Positions 40,708 through 52,064 of a stretch of 64,000 nucleotides of DNA are shown here, one piece after another (the first letter of the stretch is position 1; every line of letters begins with the position of its first letter). The position numbers and the translations under genes are program-made. The notes beneath the pieces were generated by a model that saw only the letters and a list, made by a program, of their open reading frames with translations, searched no databases and was not told where the DNA came from. This DNA comes from Galerina marginata. Taxonomy: Eukaryota; Basidiomycota; Agaricomycetes; Agaricales; Galerinaceae. The stretch spans positions 434,001 to 498,000 of the forward strand of contig JAECYW010000011.1 of assembly GCA_023014335.1 (NCBI GenBank), given 5' to 3'.

Positions 40708-41136
40708 ACGATGAAAAAATGAAGTTATGAACACACCGAGGTCGTAAAACAATTCTTTAACTGGCTATGTATTCCCAGTGCGCTTGGATGTCGTCAGTCT
40801 CGACCACCTAATTTTTAAAATTGAGTTTAATTCTACTCTGGTCGCATTCCCGTCGAGATATGGACCTCCAGATCCTGCCTTTCTACCTCCCCTGGATTTA
40901 TTAGCGTTATCGAAGTCCAGTTGGCAAGTCTGTTATCGACCCGTTGTCGACCCGCCAACAAGGCCTGACCGTCCTAATATCTGCAAACACGCGCAAATAA
41001 AATTTTCGATCAACGCTGGAATCCTGGATCATGCGGGTCTGCACTTATCATTTTCTTGATCAACTTCGGGCGCCTAAGCAACAAACCACTCATCACAAAC
41101 ATTTTCAGCACAGATATGAGCTTGCACTGACAGAAA
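40708..41136. other. intergenic spacer
   Basis: 3' region of the carboxylesterase and 5' region of the ATG13-like gene. No gene recognised. Confidence 0.4.
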
Positions 41137-42907
41137 ATGTCCAGTGATATTCAAAAAGCCGATCGGCTAGCCAATCAGCTAGCCTTTCACTTCTACACCA
41201 AGCTTTTCTACACAATAAACCAAGCGAGGTCGACGGAAGAGTCCAAATCAACCACTAGGACTGATAAATGGGTGCGTATATGTGCGTCCTAGTATTAAAA
41301 GCTTCTGAAAAGAGAGTGGTCAGTTTTCCTTGGAGACTCCTGACTCGGACCTCTTTACGAGCGAAGCCCGGCAACCTTACAAAGCCATATCGCAAGCTCC
41401 TGCTCCCGGGCCTCCTCCACTGGAGATACAAATACTTCTATCTATCCCGGAATTGGAGAAAAATCAAAAATTAACATGTATATCTCCTGATTCTTCGCTG
41501 ATAACAATCGAACCCACCCACCGCTTTATACTCCTCGAGAAATGGATATTGACAATGACTCCACACGACCACGACACACTCAGTGCTGGTGTATCGATTC
41601 CAGTAGCTTATAAGGATGCTATCGTTCTCTTTCGCAGTGTATTTAGTCTACTGAGGATTCTGCCTGCGTGGAATCTTTGTACGCTTCTCAAAAGCAAGCC
41701 TGGCAACGTTAATCGGAATGGTCAACTGGGGATCAAGTTGAGAGTAGGAGCATCAGGAGAGCTCGAGGGAGGCGAGCCTATAGTTGGATTTGGTGAGTAG
41801 CGATCATCGCTGAAGATACCTGGCTAGGCATGACGAAATGTCTTTTCGCGATTTGACATGCCACGCCCTTTGTTTATAGATGCCAGACTTTCGCCAATGC
41901 TTCAATCCCCACTTCCGGTATCTACTTACACATTCCCTCCGGTTGAACACCCTCTGGGTTCCTTCACACTTTCGACAACATATCTGACAACGGCTAACTT
42001 TCGACTTGATGCAACGGGGTCCCTCCTCTCTTCACGATTAATTCCAACACCGGCGCAGAATTTCATCCCGCCATCGGAAGTCCTCAGCACCAGCACACCG
42101 TCGTTGACGTTTTCTGGGAGGACAGCGTGCACGAGTTTGCCTGAACCTCCCTCATCCAGTAGTGAGTTCAGCGCCAATCCTTCTCCAGCGGGCGTTGTGG
42201 CCGATTCCTCGCATTTATTTCTTGGATTCCGATTTAAACGCTTTGAGATGGCCGAGAGCGGAATGCCCGAAGACAATGAAAACATTGGTACCAAAGGTCC
42301 CGGTACTGGTTCGGGACGAGCAGAAGGTGTTGGCGAAAGCCAAGCTTTAACCCAGGTGGTAACACCTCCGCGGAAGAGGTACTCGAATAGCTTTGGACAC
42401 CGGTACTCTGTGGCCGACTTCGACAGTGATGCGGGTCAAGATGTTGATTTTATACCTGAAATAGATGACGACGACGAGAGAAGGTCGGGAAAAGGTGTTG
42501 ACAGTGCCGATCTGCAGGGAACTGGCCGCGCCACAGTTGGCGACTTGGATAGCAAGAAAAGGCAGAGCCATATTCCTTTGTTTGTTTCTGGTACGTCTGA
42601 CCTCAGTTATTTGTGAATCCCCTTCTTATCAAAGCAATTGAAGATCGGGACCCTGAGGACACTGCTAAAAGCTCAAAAGTGGAGGGAATTGTTCCCGTAC
42701 TAGGATCCGATGTTCATGTTCCAAATGACTATAAGCAAGGGAAAGATGACAGTGGTAAGCCCTAAAGACCTTGTCTGCGTTTTAGATTTTAATTAAATTT
42801 GAATTCAGATCATGGAGAACCGCTGGCTCGTTGGGTCGCTGCAGAGCGTGCATCGAGTCATGTTGGGAAGAACCTCAAGCAACTTCGCGAGGTATTAGAC
42901 AAGTGAA
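41137..42907 (+). CDS. ATG13: ATG13-like protein, compact (HORMA domain plus short tail)
   Basis: ATG13 is the HORMA-domain adaptor of the Atg1 kinase complex that starts autophagy. The ATG at 41137 begins MSSDIQKADRLANQLAFHFY. An intron starting GTGCGT leads to LETPDSDLF, then IEPTHRFILLEKWIL and VFSLLRILPAWNL, the most conserved HORMA signatures of ATG13. The next exon has HPLGSFTLSTTYLTTANFRLD. After only about 130 disordered residues come PPRKRYSNSFGHRYS and an acidic stretch. Fungal ATG13 usually has several hundred Ser/Pro-rich residues before that motif, so this copy is strongly shortened. The frame continues through two more introns (acidic, polar) to a TGA at 42905-42907, giving about 500 residues. 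Past that stop the same frame stays open into the next gene. It may be a paralogue, with a full-length ATG13 elsewhere. Confidence 0.65.
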
Positions 42908-44535
42908 AAATTCAGGAATCTCAGTATGCTATTTACGCCGGATTCGACGAGTCGTTAATTCAGGCTGGAGTAGGGTATCTCGAACAGATTCAGATTTTTT
43001 CTTCCGCCCCTATAACTGGAAATTCCTCTTTGCTCTCTGATTTGGGAAAAATCACGTCACCGTTTTCTGCCATACTTTTCACAGAATCGGCTTCCTTTCG
43101 AGTACCGGTGTACAAGGATAACGGGAGCACTTACGATTTTGACGAGCTCGTCCACTTCACGGCTTTAAAGTTTATCGACGGCGGATCGAGAAATGTCCCA
43201 ACGATCAGCGTGGCTCAAAATTTAAATCAAGCTAATTCTTCAGCAGGCCCTCCGCCCTCTGGAAGTGCGGACCAGCAGGAAGTAGGGAAGGGAAATGAAT
43301 CGGGTGAAGGAGGGAAAGGGGGAAGTCATGGAGGCGGGGACAAACCCAATGAAAGAAAGGGCAGTGGCGGGCGAGGTAGCGGAGATGACGATAGAGATAA
43401 AAAAGGTGATGAGGATGATCAAGATCCTGGCGATGATCCGGATGAGCCAGTCGGAAGCACTCGAGAATCGACAGAGGCGCCGCAGGTTTCCTTTGATATT
43501 GTTTCTGAAATCTGCAGAAATGAAGCTGGGACGAATAATTCGAACATCCTCCAGTCCTTGACAACGGAGGGAGTTTTTACTCTACAGGTGCTTTTTATTC
43601 CACCTTAATAGCCTAAGCATTTATAAGAATTTTGTAGACCATGCCACACAAGGCCCATCCCCAAGGCCGGTTTCCGAAATCGCAAATCCAGTTTACCAAG
43701 CTTAATTTTGGCACCCACAGAACCATAGGGAACTCGAACATGGCATACCGACAGTTCCATCTTAGAATCACGATTGATTCACAACAGAAGAATGCCGATG
43801 TTACAGTTATTAAACCGCTGCAATCCGCGGCATTCGAGAGAGAGGCAAAGGAACTTTCGGCAACAAAGGCCAGCTGGGTGATCGGAACAAGCCTAGGTGC
43901 TGCCATCGGACTTACCTCTAATGCGACCCTGATGGCGACCACGACAAGAACCAGCGAGGTAGCTACAAGCTTGGAGAAAAAACGCTATACTTCGCGGATT
44001 ACTCAACAAACCAAATATGGCGTAGTTTGGTGGGGTTTCGAGATCGATGATCCGTATGAACAGGAAGAGGGTGTCAAGCTCTCTGACCCAACGCTTCCTG
44101 CTGTGGAGTTCGAGTTTTTGGGCGACTCTGACATACCGGCTCCTCCTCCTGAGCATATCCACGTCGAAGTCGCCACGTACTGGTCAATAATTCGTAAAAG
44201 CAGCGAAGATGCGAACTGGATGTACAAAATTCTTTCCAGGTCAACGTTAAATGCTGGATCGTACTCGAACCTCTGCCAAACAGTCACCATGGCAGTACCG
44301 TCCAACTTGAAAGACCGGGCGGACTACAGAGCGACTATGCATGTTAATTCTGGGCAACATGGCTCACATTTTAGTACCCGTGTTAGGCGCCAAACCGGGA
44401 CTCTTGATGCGACCCCTGCGGTTTCGTGGGGACTCGATAAAATGTCCCTTTCTTCTCGTAAGTTTTTCGTTTGTAGGCCATTCTGTCGATGCTGAAGAAG
44501 CATTCCAGAAGGCCTCCGGAATCAAAGCCTATTGA
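42908..44535 (+). CDS. conserved basidiomycete protein of unknown function
   Basis: The frame opens right after the TGA (IQESQYAIYAGFDESLIQAG) and runs through SLLSDLGKITSPFSAILF and DFDELVHFTALKFIDGG. A Gly/Asp/Lys-rich low-complexity linker (about 43260-43460) follows, then a second folded region after a 49-bp intron: FPKSQIQFTKLNFGT, DVTVIKPLQSAAFEREAKE, YGVVWWGFEIDDPYE. It ends after one more intron with DAEEAFQKASGIKAY at 44533-44535. I know no function or domain name; similar proteins occur in mushrooms as far as I recall. No ATG fits the start of the frame, so it either begins upstream within the ATG13-like exons or the two form one fused gene. Likely soluble; no signal peptide. Confidence 0.55.
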
Positions 44536-45434
44536 AACTCCCGACTCTTGGTTAAGTCATTACTTTTTATGTACAAAAATTTCAAGTGACACTAGCCTAG
44601 TAATTTGCCGCTTTCGATTCTCGAAGACGGGGTGTGTAGGCGACAGTCAGGCTGAGTCTGCAGAGTGTAGTAAATACCTGCCTTGATTTTGGAGTTTGAG
44701 TGACAGATTCCAAACTTTTGGCTGAATGGAGGGGAACGGAAAGGATGACTTACAAGTTACAGCCACAGAAATAGAAAGATCTCTGTCGGTGATAATTTAG
44801 GCGATCTTTGTACCTCGCCCTGATCGGAGAGAAAGGTCCGTTTATGGAAAGCCTAAATGATCTGCAAAAATATATCCGAAGCATCAAGCGGAGCATGTAC
44901 TCCAGTACAGTATGATTTTCCACTGCCTTACTGCCTGCGATCTCGAGTCGGATAAATGAAATGATCAGACCTACTACCGTTTATTCTGATCACCAGCTGG
45001 CAGTCGATGTTGGGTAGCCCAAAACCTACATAAACCAAGGTTTAAACCACGTCTTCGAATTTATGGTAGAGTTGGAGACTAATTATGATAACGATCTCAT
45101 AATAGCAATCCGACTCTGTTGCTGTCAACGTCAGATCTTTACTCTATACGTTGTCAATGCCTAGCATTGATCGGCCTCTGACCGCTTTCCCTTTATAGTT
45201 CGTCAAATGCTTCCTGCCTCTCCACATGGCCACTGAGGACACCGCCTCGCGTTGTGGATGCACCTCCACGCTCGGTCAGATTACTTCATACTCTAGACTG
45301 CTATCACTCTTAACCGAGTTATATTTAAATAAGAGACAGTCATAAGCTGCGCTTATGTAGGACAAGCCCTACACTCTACACTCCCACCTCTCGGCCTCAA
45401 ACTCGTCCCGCCTTAAGTTACGCACCTCCACGCC
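44536..45434. other. intergenic, promoter of the membrane protein
   Basis: No gene recognised. A TATA-like TATATTTAAATAAG at 45320-45333 lies just over 100 bp before the next ATG, followed by a pyrimidine-rich leader. Confidence 0.4.
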
Positions 45435-46672
45435 ATGGCAGACCACCTACGCAGCGACGCAGCCCAGATGGCCGGTCTATTCGTCGAGGCGGTGCTCTAC
45501 GGGATGTACATCATAACCCTCGGATTCGTCCTCGTCTACATCTTCCGTTCCGAGTGTGGTACCTGGAGGCGCCCCTCAGGGATACGGGTCGGGACGCTGA
45601 TCGTTGCCCTGGTTCTTGGATCGAACTCTTCCCTGAATCTGGCGTGGGGGCTTACGAGGATGATGCAGACGTATGTTTTTAGGGTTGGGGTGAAGGGCCC
45701 TACTTGGATGGATCTGGCGAAGGTGGGTTTTATTTCTGTGTGCTTTGAGGATTTGCAGCTGAGATACTTCCAGCCTTATACGGTTATTATCCAGACGTTG
45801 ACCGCTGATCTATTTCTCGTGAGTCGAAGTTAAATACTTTAGGTGTGGAACTCACAGGCTCGAGAACAGACCTATCGATGCTGGGCGGTGTATGGTGGAT
45901 CATGGAGGGCCGCTATGCTTCCCGTTCTCTTGAGCTTAGCAAGTCTGGGCGTGTTTATCCGGATAATCATAATCCAGACGGGGATGAACTCGCAATTCGG
46001 GACGGTCTCTCATCAAGTGAAGGCAGCCCTTGCCCTCGCTCCTTTATTCACGGCCCAGTTCGCGTTGACGACGGCTTTGAACGTTTATGCGACTGGTAAG
46101 TCCCTCTCTTTAGCCTTTGTCAAATGTTTTGTTCGACTTAGGGTCGTTTTTGTACAAGCTTCAATTGCGTATCGTATCTGGAAAGCGGATCACACTTCTG
46201 AAAGGACCTTTTCTACGACTTCTACGCGTCGTGATTCGGAAAATGGTGGAAGATTCCGAAGACTCATCCGGATTATCGTCGACTCTGCCTTGATTTACAC
46301 TGCGGCATCCACAATGGCATTTGCAAGCTACAAGAGCAACGCGCAATATATTACATCCGCTGTGGTGACTAGATTTCTGGAATGTCTATCGGATAAAGCT
46401 GATGAAGTTCCATTTCGTAGGACATTATTGCCGTCGGCATTGCCTTCAATCTGATTATAATCCGTCTGGCGCACGACAGATCGCGAGAGCGATTTGAAGC
46501 TTCGAAAAATAAACTGACCACCTTGGAATTTAATGAATCCCGCTCGAAACAGGGAAGACATCCCCATACTGAGTCGACAATGTCGACGGAGGTTGGTTCT
46601 CCTTTATCTTTTCCTGCGGCGGAATCAGAGTCGAGATATTCGGGGACCCGGAACGAAAAGGAATCCGTTTGA
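45435..46672 (+). CDS. multi-pass membrane protein, mushroom-expanded family
   Basis: The ATG at 45435 starts a protein with about seven membrane segments: GLFVEAVLYGMYIITLGFVLVYIF, TLIVALVLGSNSSLNLAWGL, PYTVIIQTLTADLFL, AMLPVLLSLASLGVFIRIIIIQ, ALALAPLFTAQFALTTALNVYA, RLIRIIVDSALIYTAASTMAFA and IIAVGIAFNLIIIRLA. The loop YRCWAVYGGSWRA is typical of a large basidiomycete family of 7-TM-like proteins with uncharacterised ligands. Four or so short introns separate the segments. The C-terminal tail is polar and Ser-rich, ending at 46670-46672. Total near 320-340 residues. The family is often compared with receptors, but that is inference only. Confidence 0.7.
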
Positions 46673-47999
46673 TGTTTGGTGTTGGATATTCTGATCATAA
46701 TAGTCAGGTTAATTTCAATTTAGACAATGGATAATGGATTATGTACGTGTATTAGGTATATTACTCGGAATATGTGGGCTTGATTGGCGCCGTGATATTT
46801 GGAAGAGGATGCGGTTTCGTATCGGCGGTGGAAGTGGTGCTAGTTAGCTAAATTGTAGATAAGGATGGGAAGTCAGAAAGCTTACCTTAATGTTGAGTTA
46901 AAAGTGTACCGATTTTACGCTGCTAAAACATGAACGGACAAGAAATACGAAAAAACCCGATTCCAACCCGATTCAGTGCTGATCGGCGGTCTAACTATAA
47001 GTGTGGCCTCCACGAAAAGAATTAATTAATTAATTAATTGATCGCAGAGAGAGAGAAGGGGACAAAGAAATTAAATATACTCCCTCCCAATTCAATGTAG
47101 TCTTTTGAAAAATTTACATTTTGAACCTTGTAGATAGCAAGTTGGAGTAGAGCAAAAAGATAGAAAATTTCCGGCGCCTGCGGCGCAATATCCGGGTGCC
47201 AAAAGGCCCCGCGGAAAACTCATCTACGCGCGCTTGTGCTAAACAGCTGCGCCGGTGAGATAAAATTTAGGCATAGAATACTATTACCTTACTGTATCTC
47301 TTAGAATACGCTTGTTTAAATATTTAATCACCAATGTAGTCCAGGATCAATGGGTTCCAAGCCTCAAAATGATAGGAAATCGTGTTTTGCACCGATTTCT
47401 AGACAGAATTTCGCGCTATTCACAAATTTGAATCGGCCAATATGCTTCTATATCTGTTAGTTCCAGATTACTCAAGTTTTGTGGAAGGAAGTGGCATATT
47501 CATCCTTGAATGGTCAATTTACTGACCAGATCCACCAGTGAAGCTATTTAAACAATTCATTTACTACATTACATTAGATGTACATGGCTTAAAGGCTATC
47601 TAGACTTGTATTTAAATAGTCAGAGAACAAATTCAAATTTTTTCAGGTTGATCCAAGATATGTGGAAGGCTGCAGGGCCTCGTCGAGGCACTCTCTCTGC
47701 CAAATTTCGGCTTCCTAAAGAAGTAAGTCGTGTTAGCTAATGCGGTAAGTCGTGCGAACAAATGTAGTAAGTATTTCAAACTCAGACAGGTTTTTGGCAG
47801 GCCACACCTAAGTACAGTACAGAGTACTGTATAGTTAGACCGCCTGCTGATCCGCTCGAACTCAGCGTCGGCCCGACATGATAATTTATTTCTGATGTTT
47901 CGACCAAACAAACGCGCTGTTGCCGACGTTCTGCACTCAGGAAACTACCATTGCCTCTTGACCCCAACGATCAAATGAAACGATAGACCTCAAATTAGA
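46673..47999. other. AT-rich intergenic region with simple repeats
   Basis: Contains a (TTAA)n run near 47024-47040, a GC-rich palindromic island at 47165-47270 and a palindrome around 47814-47832 (TACAGTAC...GTACTGTA). The minus-strand frames at 47633-47967 have no recognisable product. The last ~100 bp form the COG3 promoter. Confidence 0.45.
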
Positions 48000-50900
48000 A
48001 TGGCAAGCCGGTCCAACAACGCCCTCCGTCGTGGCACGACACCGGCCTCGCTGCCTCTCACATCGTCCAACCTCTCTTCATCGTCGACCCCGAACTTGCA
48101 CGAGGCTTCGTACAACTCCAATGCATCCAACAACACCAACAATGCGGGCACCAGCTCAGGCGCAGGTGCACCCGCGGCTGCAGCGGCGCCTACGCCTCAT
48201 TCGCGGGCGACTATCACTGTGGAAGAATGGGAGAGGAAGGCACCTCTGAGCGAGCTCCAACTGCGTAGTGTTAATCGGCTGATGAAGCTCAACGAGAGCG
48301 AGAGGGCGGGTTTCATTCCGTTGAAGGTGAGCATGAGGCGAAGTTTATTGATGTCCGGCGCTGATGGTGACGACTAGTTCGCAGATGAACCAGGGACACC
48401 AACGCCGTCGGCCTCGACGCACCTCCAACGTCTCCTCCAAAAAGACAGCTCCTCGCGGCCGAGCACACCCTCAACACCCACCACTCAAACCGGCACACCA
48501 AGTCACACCCACTCGCACCTGCACCTGCACTCGCACCCGCATCTACACCCCTCCCACCCGGTACAGACCCCGCAGCAGTTCTACGACTGGTTCGCGCTGA
48601 TCGACCGGTCCGTCGCGCACAGCCAGGAGGCGCACTACCGCGCGCATGTCGCGTCGTTGGAAGAGCACCTCCGCACGTGTGATCTGCTGGTGGAACGGAT
48701 TGGGGAGGTGGAGGGGGAGGTGGAGGGGATGATGGAGGGGTGGAGGGGCGTTGAGGAGGGGGGGAAGAGTTTGAAGGGGGCTTGTGAGCGGCTTTTGGAG
48801 GAGAGGGTGAGTGCGAGTCGCGGCTTTTGGTGACTATCAGTTTATGATTTGTTGCAGGATGCGTTGGTGGAGCTGGTTGAGGATATTGGTGGCCATTTGG
48901 AGTACTTCCAGGAACTGGAACACGCGACGAGGATGCTCAACCATCCTGGAGAATCGCTTATCTTCCAAGCCGACTTTTTGTACATGGTCGAAAGAGTCGA
49001 TATTTGTATAGATTTTCTGAAAGCCCATGTACGTTCCTCCCCCCATTCTCTGCGGTTGACTGAGCTGACCACCATCGGCGAATAGAGACACTACAAAGAA
49101 GCCGAAGTCTATCTCCTACGCTTCCAACAATGCATGACCCGCGCCATGACCCTCATCAAAATGAACTTTGTCGGCTCCCTCCGCGCTCTATCCTCCGAAA
49201 TATCAAAACGACTCTCCGAAAAAGTATCCGTCCTCTCATCCCCTCTTAGTCCCTAACCATAACTCACCCCTCACAGGACGTCTCCCCCACAGCCCAACAC
49301 CACCTCCTCTACACCCGCTTCCGCTCCGTATCCACCAAAGTCGCACCCCTCCTCGCCGAGCTCGAGCGACGCGCCCAGTCCTACCCCGACGAGCTCTCCG
49401 CCCTCCTCGCGGAATGCCACACCGCGTTCCTCTCCACGCGCAAGGCGCTGCTCGTCCCAAGGGTGATGGAGGAGATCCGCGGGTTGGACCCGGGGAGGAG
49501 CGAGCTGGTGGAGCTTACGCGGGAGGGGTGTGGGTATTTGAAGGCGCTGTGGAGGGATGAGTGGGATTTGTATCGCGAGTTTTTCGGGACTGGGGAGGCG
49601 GGGCTTTAGTGGGTGCTTTTTTTGTTTGATGTTTTCTTTCTTTGTTAATTTTTTCGGGATTTCTTTTGATAGTCAGTACTTGGAATCGCTCTGCGACCTC
49701 CTGTATGATGACCTCCGACCGCGGATCTTGCACGAGCCACGACTGACGGTGCTCTGCGAGGTCTGCACGGTCTTACAAGCGCTCATGGTCCTCGACACGT
49801 CAACAGTATCATCTTCAGCTTCCTCAGTTTCAGAAGCCGATTCCGACTCGTCCTCAGACGCCGACGCCGACTCCAATTCCGATTCGGACGACGACGACAG
49901 CACAACCCCGTCAATACCCCATCGACGCCGCTCAGCAGACCTAACCATCCCCGCACCTCCCTCGCCCACCCAATCCACCGCCCTCTCTCAATCCCACTCG
50001 CAAAAACCCAACACCGCCCGGCTCAGCAGACGCCTACACACCGCACACCTGCTCAAGATGGTGCTGCAAGACGCGCAAACGCGGCTGTTCTTCAAGGCGC
50101 AGGCGGTGATTCAGAGCGAGGTAAGGTATTATGTGCCGAAGGAGGAGGATTTGAGGTGGCCTGGGGTGTTGGTTTGTGAGTTTTTATTGCGTTTTTGCGT
50201 TTTGGTGTGTTCTTCTGTGTTTTTCTGTGGGGGATATGGTCTATAGTGCGCATATATGCGCCTTATTTTGTTGCTTTGGATGCTATTATGCGTCTTTTCT
50301 ATTGCTACGACCTGGGCCGAAATCTCGAGTTTTTCTCCGTCTTCGGACCCTCGTTTTCCGTTTCGACGTCGTCGTCGATTGTCTATACGGCGCATATTTG
50401 TGCCTTTGACTGGACGTCACCCTCCTTTTTATCCTCTCTTCCACTCCATCCCTGCTTCTCACTGACTAAACCCCCAGCATCCGTAAACGCCACCTCCACC
50501 GGCACCGAACTCCGCGAAAAAGAAAGCACGAACCAGCTCTTCCAAAGCATCTCATCACTAGCCGTCCAAGCAACCCGCGACACGTGGTATCCAACGCTCA
50601 AAAAGACGATATGGGTCGTCTCGCAGCTGCGGGATTTCGTGCAGGTCTGTCTCCCTTTCCTCCTCCTTCCTTCTAGTCGTGTCTGACCCCCTTGTAATTG
50701 ATAATCGATAAGCCCGCCATATTCGAAGACATCTCACAAGAAGCCCTAACATACTGCCGCCTCTCGCTCATCTCAGCCTCAGAGGCTATCGCATCGCGTC
50801 CTACACCCGAAAGCAAACTTGACGGCGCGTTGTTTTTGGTTAGGCATTTGTTGGTGCTGAAGGAGGTGTGGACGAGTTTGGAGGAGGTTATGGGTAAAGA

Positions 50901-51836
50901 GCAGGCGTCTGGCTCGGGTTCAGGGTCGGCGGCGGAGAAGGAGAGGGAGAAGGAGAGGGAGAGACAGAAGGCGCTTGGGACGGGGTTGGGCAGTGCGCGT
51001 GCGTTGGAGTTTGGGGGTATTGGGATTACTGCTAGTGCCAGCGGGGGTGTGACCGGTGAGTTTTTCGGTGTTTTTTATTTTGATCCTTGATGGGTTTGCT
51101 GATTCCTTTTTTCGTGTTGGTTATGTTATGCAGAGACGCTGACAAATATGCTGAACAAGACGACGTCGCTGCTACCTGAAGGCTTGTTCGCGTCGCTCGG
51201 AGTGACGAGGGGGGTGGAGAGCGATATGCGCGGGATCAAATCGGTATCTTTTTGCCTTTAGGTCGTTCGACTCGTACTTGTTGACTTACTTCGCGATAGG
51301 ACATCGACCACAGTCTGCGGAAAGCATGCGAAGACGCCATCGCAGCGTGCGCCAACCCCATCTGCGAGCCCCTCGACGCCTGGACAGCAGCCAACTCAAA
51401 CACCATCCTGAAATCCAACCTGACCTCCGTGCCACCTTCCGCCGGTCCGGCGACCTCAAATCCAAATCCAAATCCAAATCCAAATCCAAATCCTGCCCTC
51501 TCACCCCAAACCCAAACCCAAACCGAAACGGACCTCCCAACGCTCCACCTCCACTTCCTCGAAGCCCTCCAGCGCGACCTCCGCTCTGGCGTCGCCAGGA
51601 TCCGGTTATACCTCTCTGAGGAGCGGACGGTACGGGTTTTGTTGGAGCATGTGGTGGAGAGGGTTATGGGGACGTATGAGCGGTGGGGGGAGGCTGTTGG
51701 TCGTGGGGAGGCTGGTGCGGGTGTGGGTACGCGGAGGGGTGAGATGGAAGTTTTGAGCTCGGCGAGGTTGAGAGAGATTTTGAGGGATGTTTGTGGGGAT
51801 TCTGGGTTGAGCTTTGCGGGGTATGGAAGGGTATGA
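48000..51836 (+). CDS. COG3: conserved oligomeric Golgi complex subunit 3 (Sec34-like)
   Basis: COG3 is a core subunit of the COG tethering complex that directs retrograde vesicles at the Golgi. The ATG at 48000 starts a Ser/Asn/Ala-rich tail, then ITVEEWERKAPLSELQLRSVNRL. The second exon contains a His-rich tract followed by QQFYDWFALIDRSVAHSQEAHYRAHV, a conserved COG3 element before the coiled-coil Sec34 domain. Further exons give GGHLEYFQELEHATRMLN, FLYMVERVDICIDFLKAH, YKEAEVYLLRFQQCMTRAM, YLESLCDLLYDDLRPRI and DTWYPTLKKTIWVVSQLRDFV, all in the expected order. About nine introns are present, one of some 300 bp (50175-50477). Oddities are an acidic Ser/Asp tract (about 49800-49900) and an in-frame hexanucleotide repeat near 51457-51493. 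The end is at 51834-51836. No break was found. Confidence 0.9.
51457..51493 (+). repeat. hexanucleotide tandem repeat inside COG3
   Basis: Six tandem copies of CAAATC encode alternating Asn-Pro. A related CCAAAC series nearby encodes Gln-Thr. The unit is 6 bp, so length changes keep the frame. Confidence 0.9.
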
Positions 51837-52064
51837 TATGTTCCTACGGAATGTATGTTGAATCCAGGTTTGAGCTAATCGTAGGCGCAGTTCAACTTGC
51901 GTCTAAAATAATGTTGGTCGACGCTAGCATATGAGATATCTCCTAAAAGAGTAGAATCCTTTTATAGAATTATTATTTTCTCAGCATAATTTAAAATTCT
52001 TGGATTCGAATTTGAAAGCTAACTTGAAACAGTCCACCATATCAATGTGGCTTTGCGTCCGATA

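Noticed and set aside
49168..49560. Pro/Arg-rich frame inside COG3
   Set aside because: Shifted frame across an intron and exon. The correct frame gives COG3 sequence.
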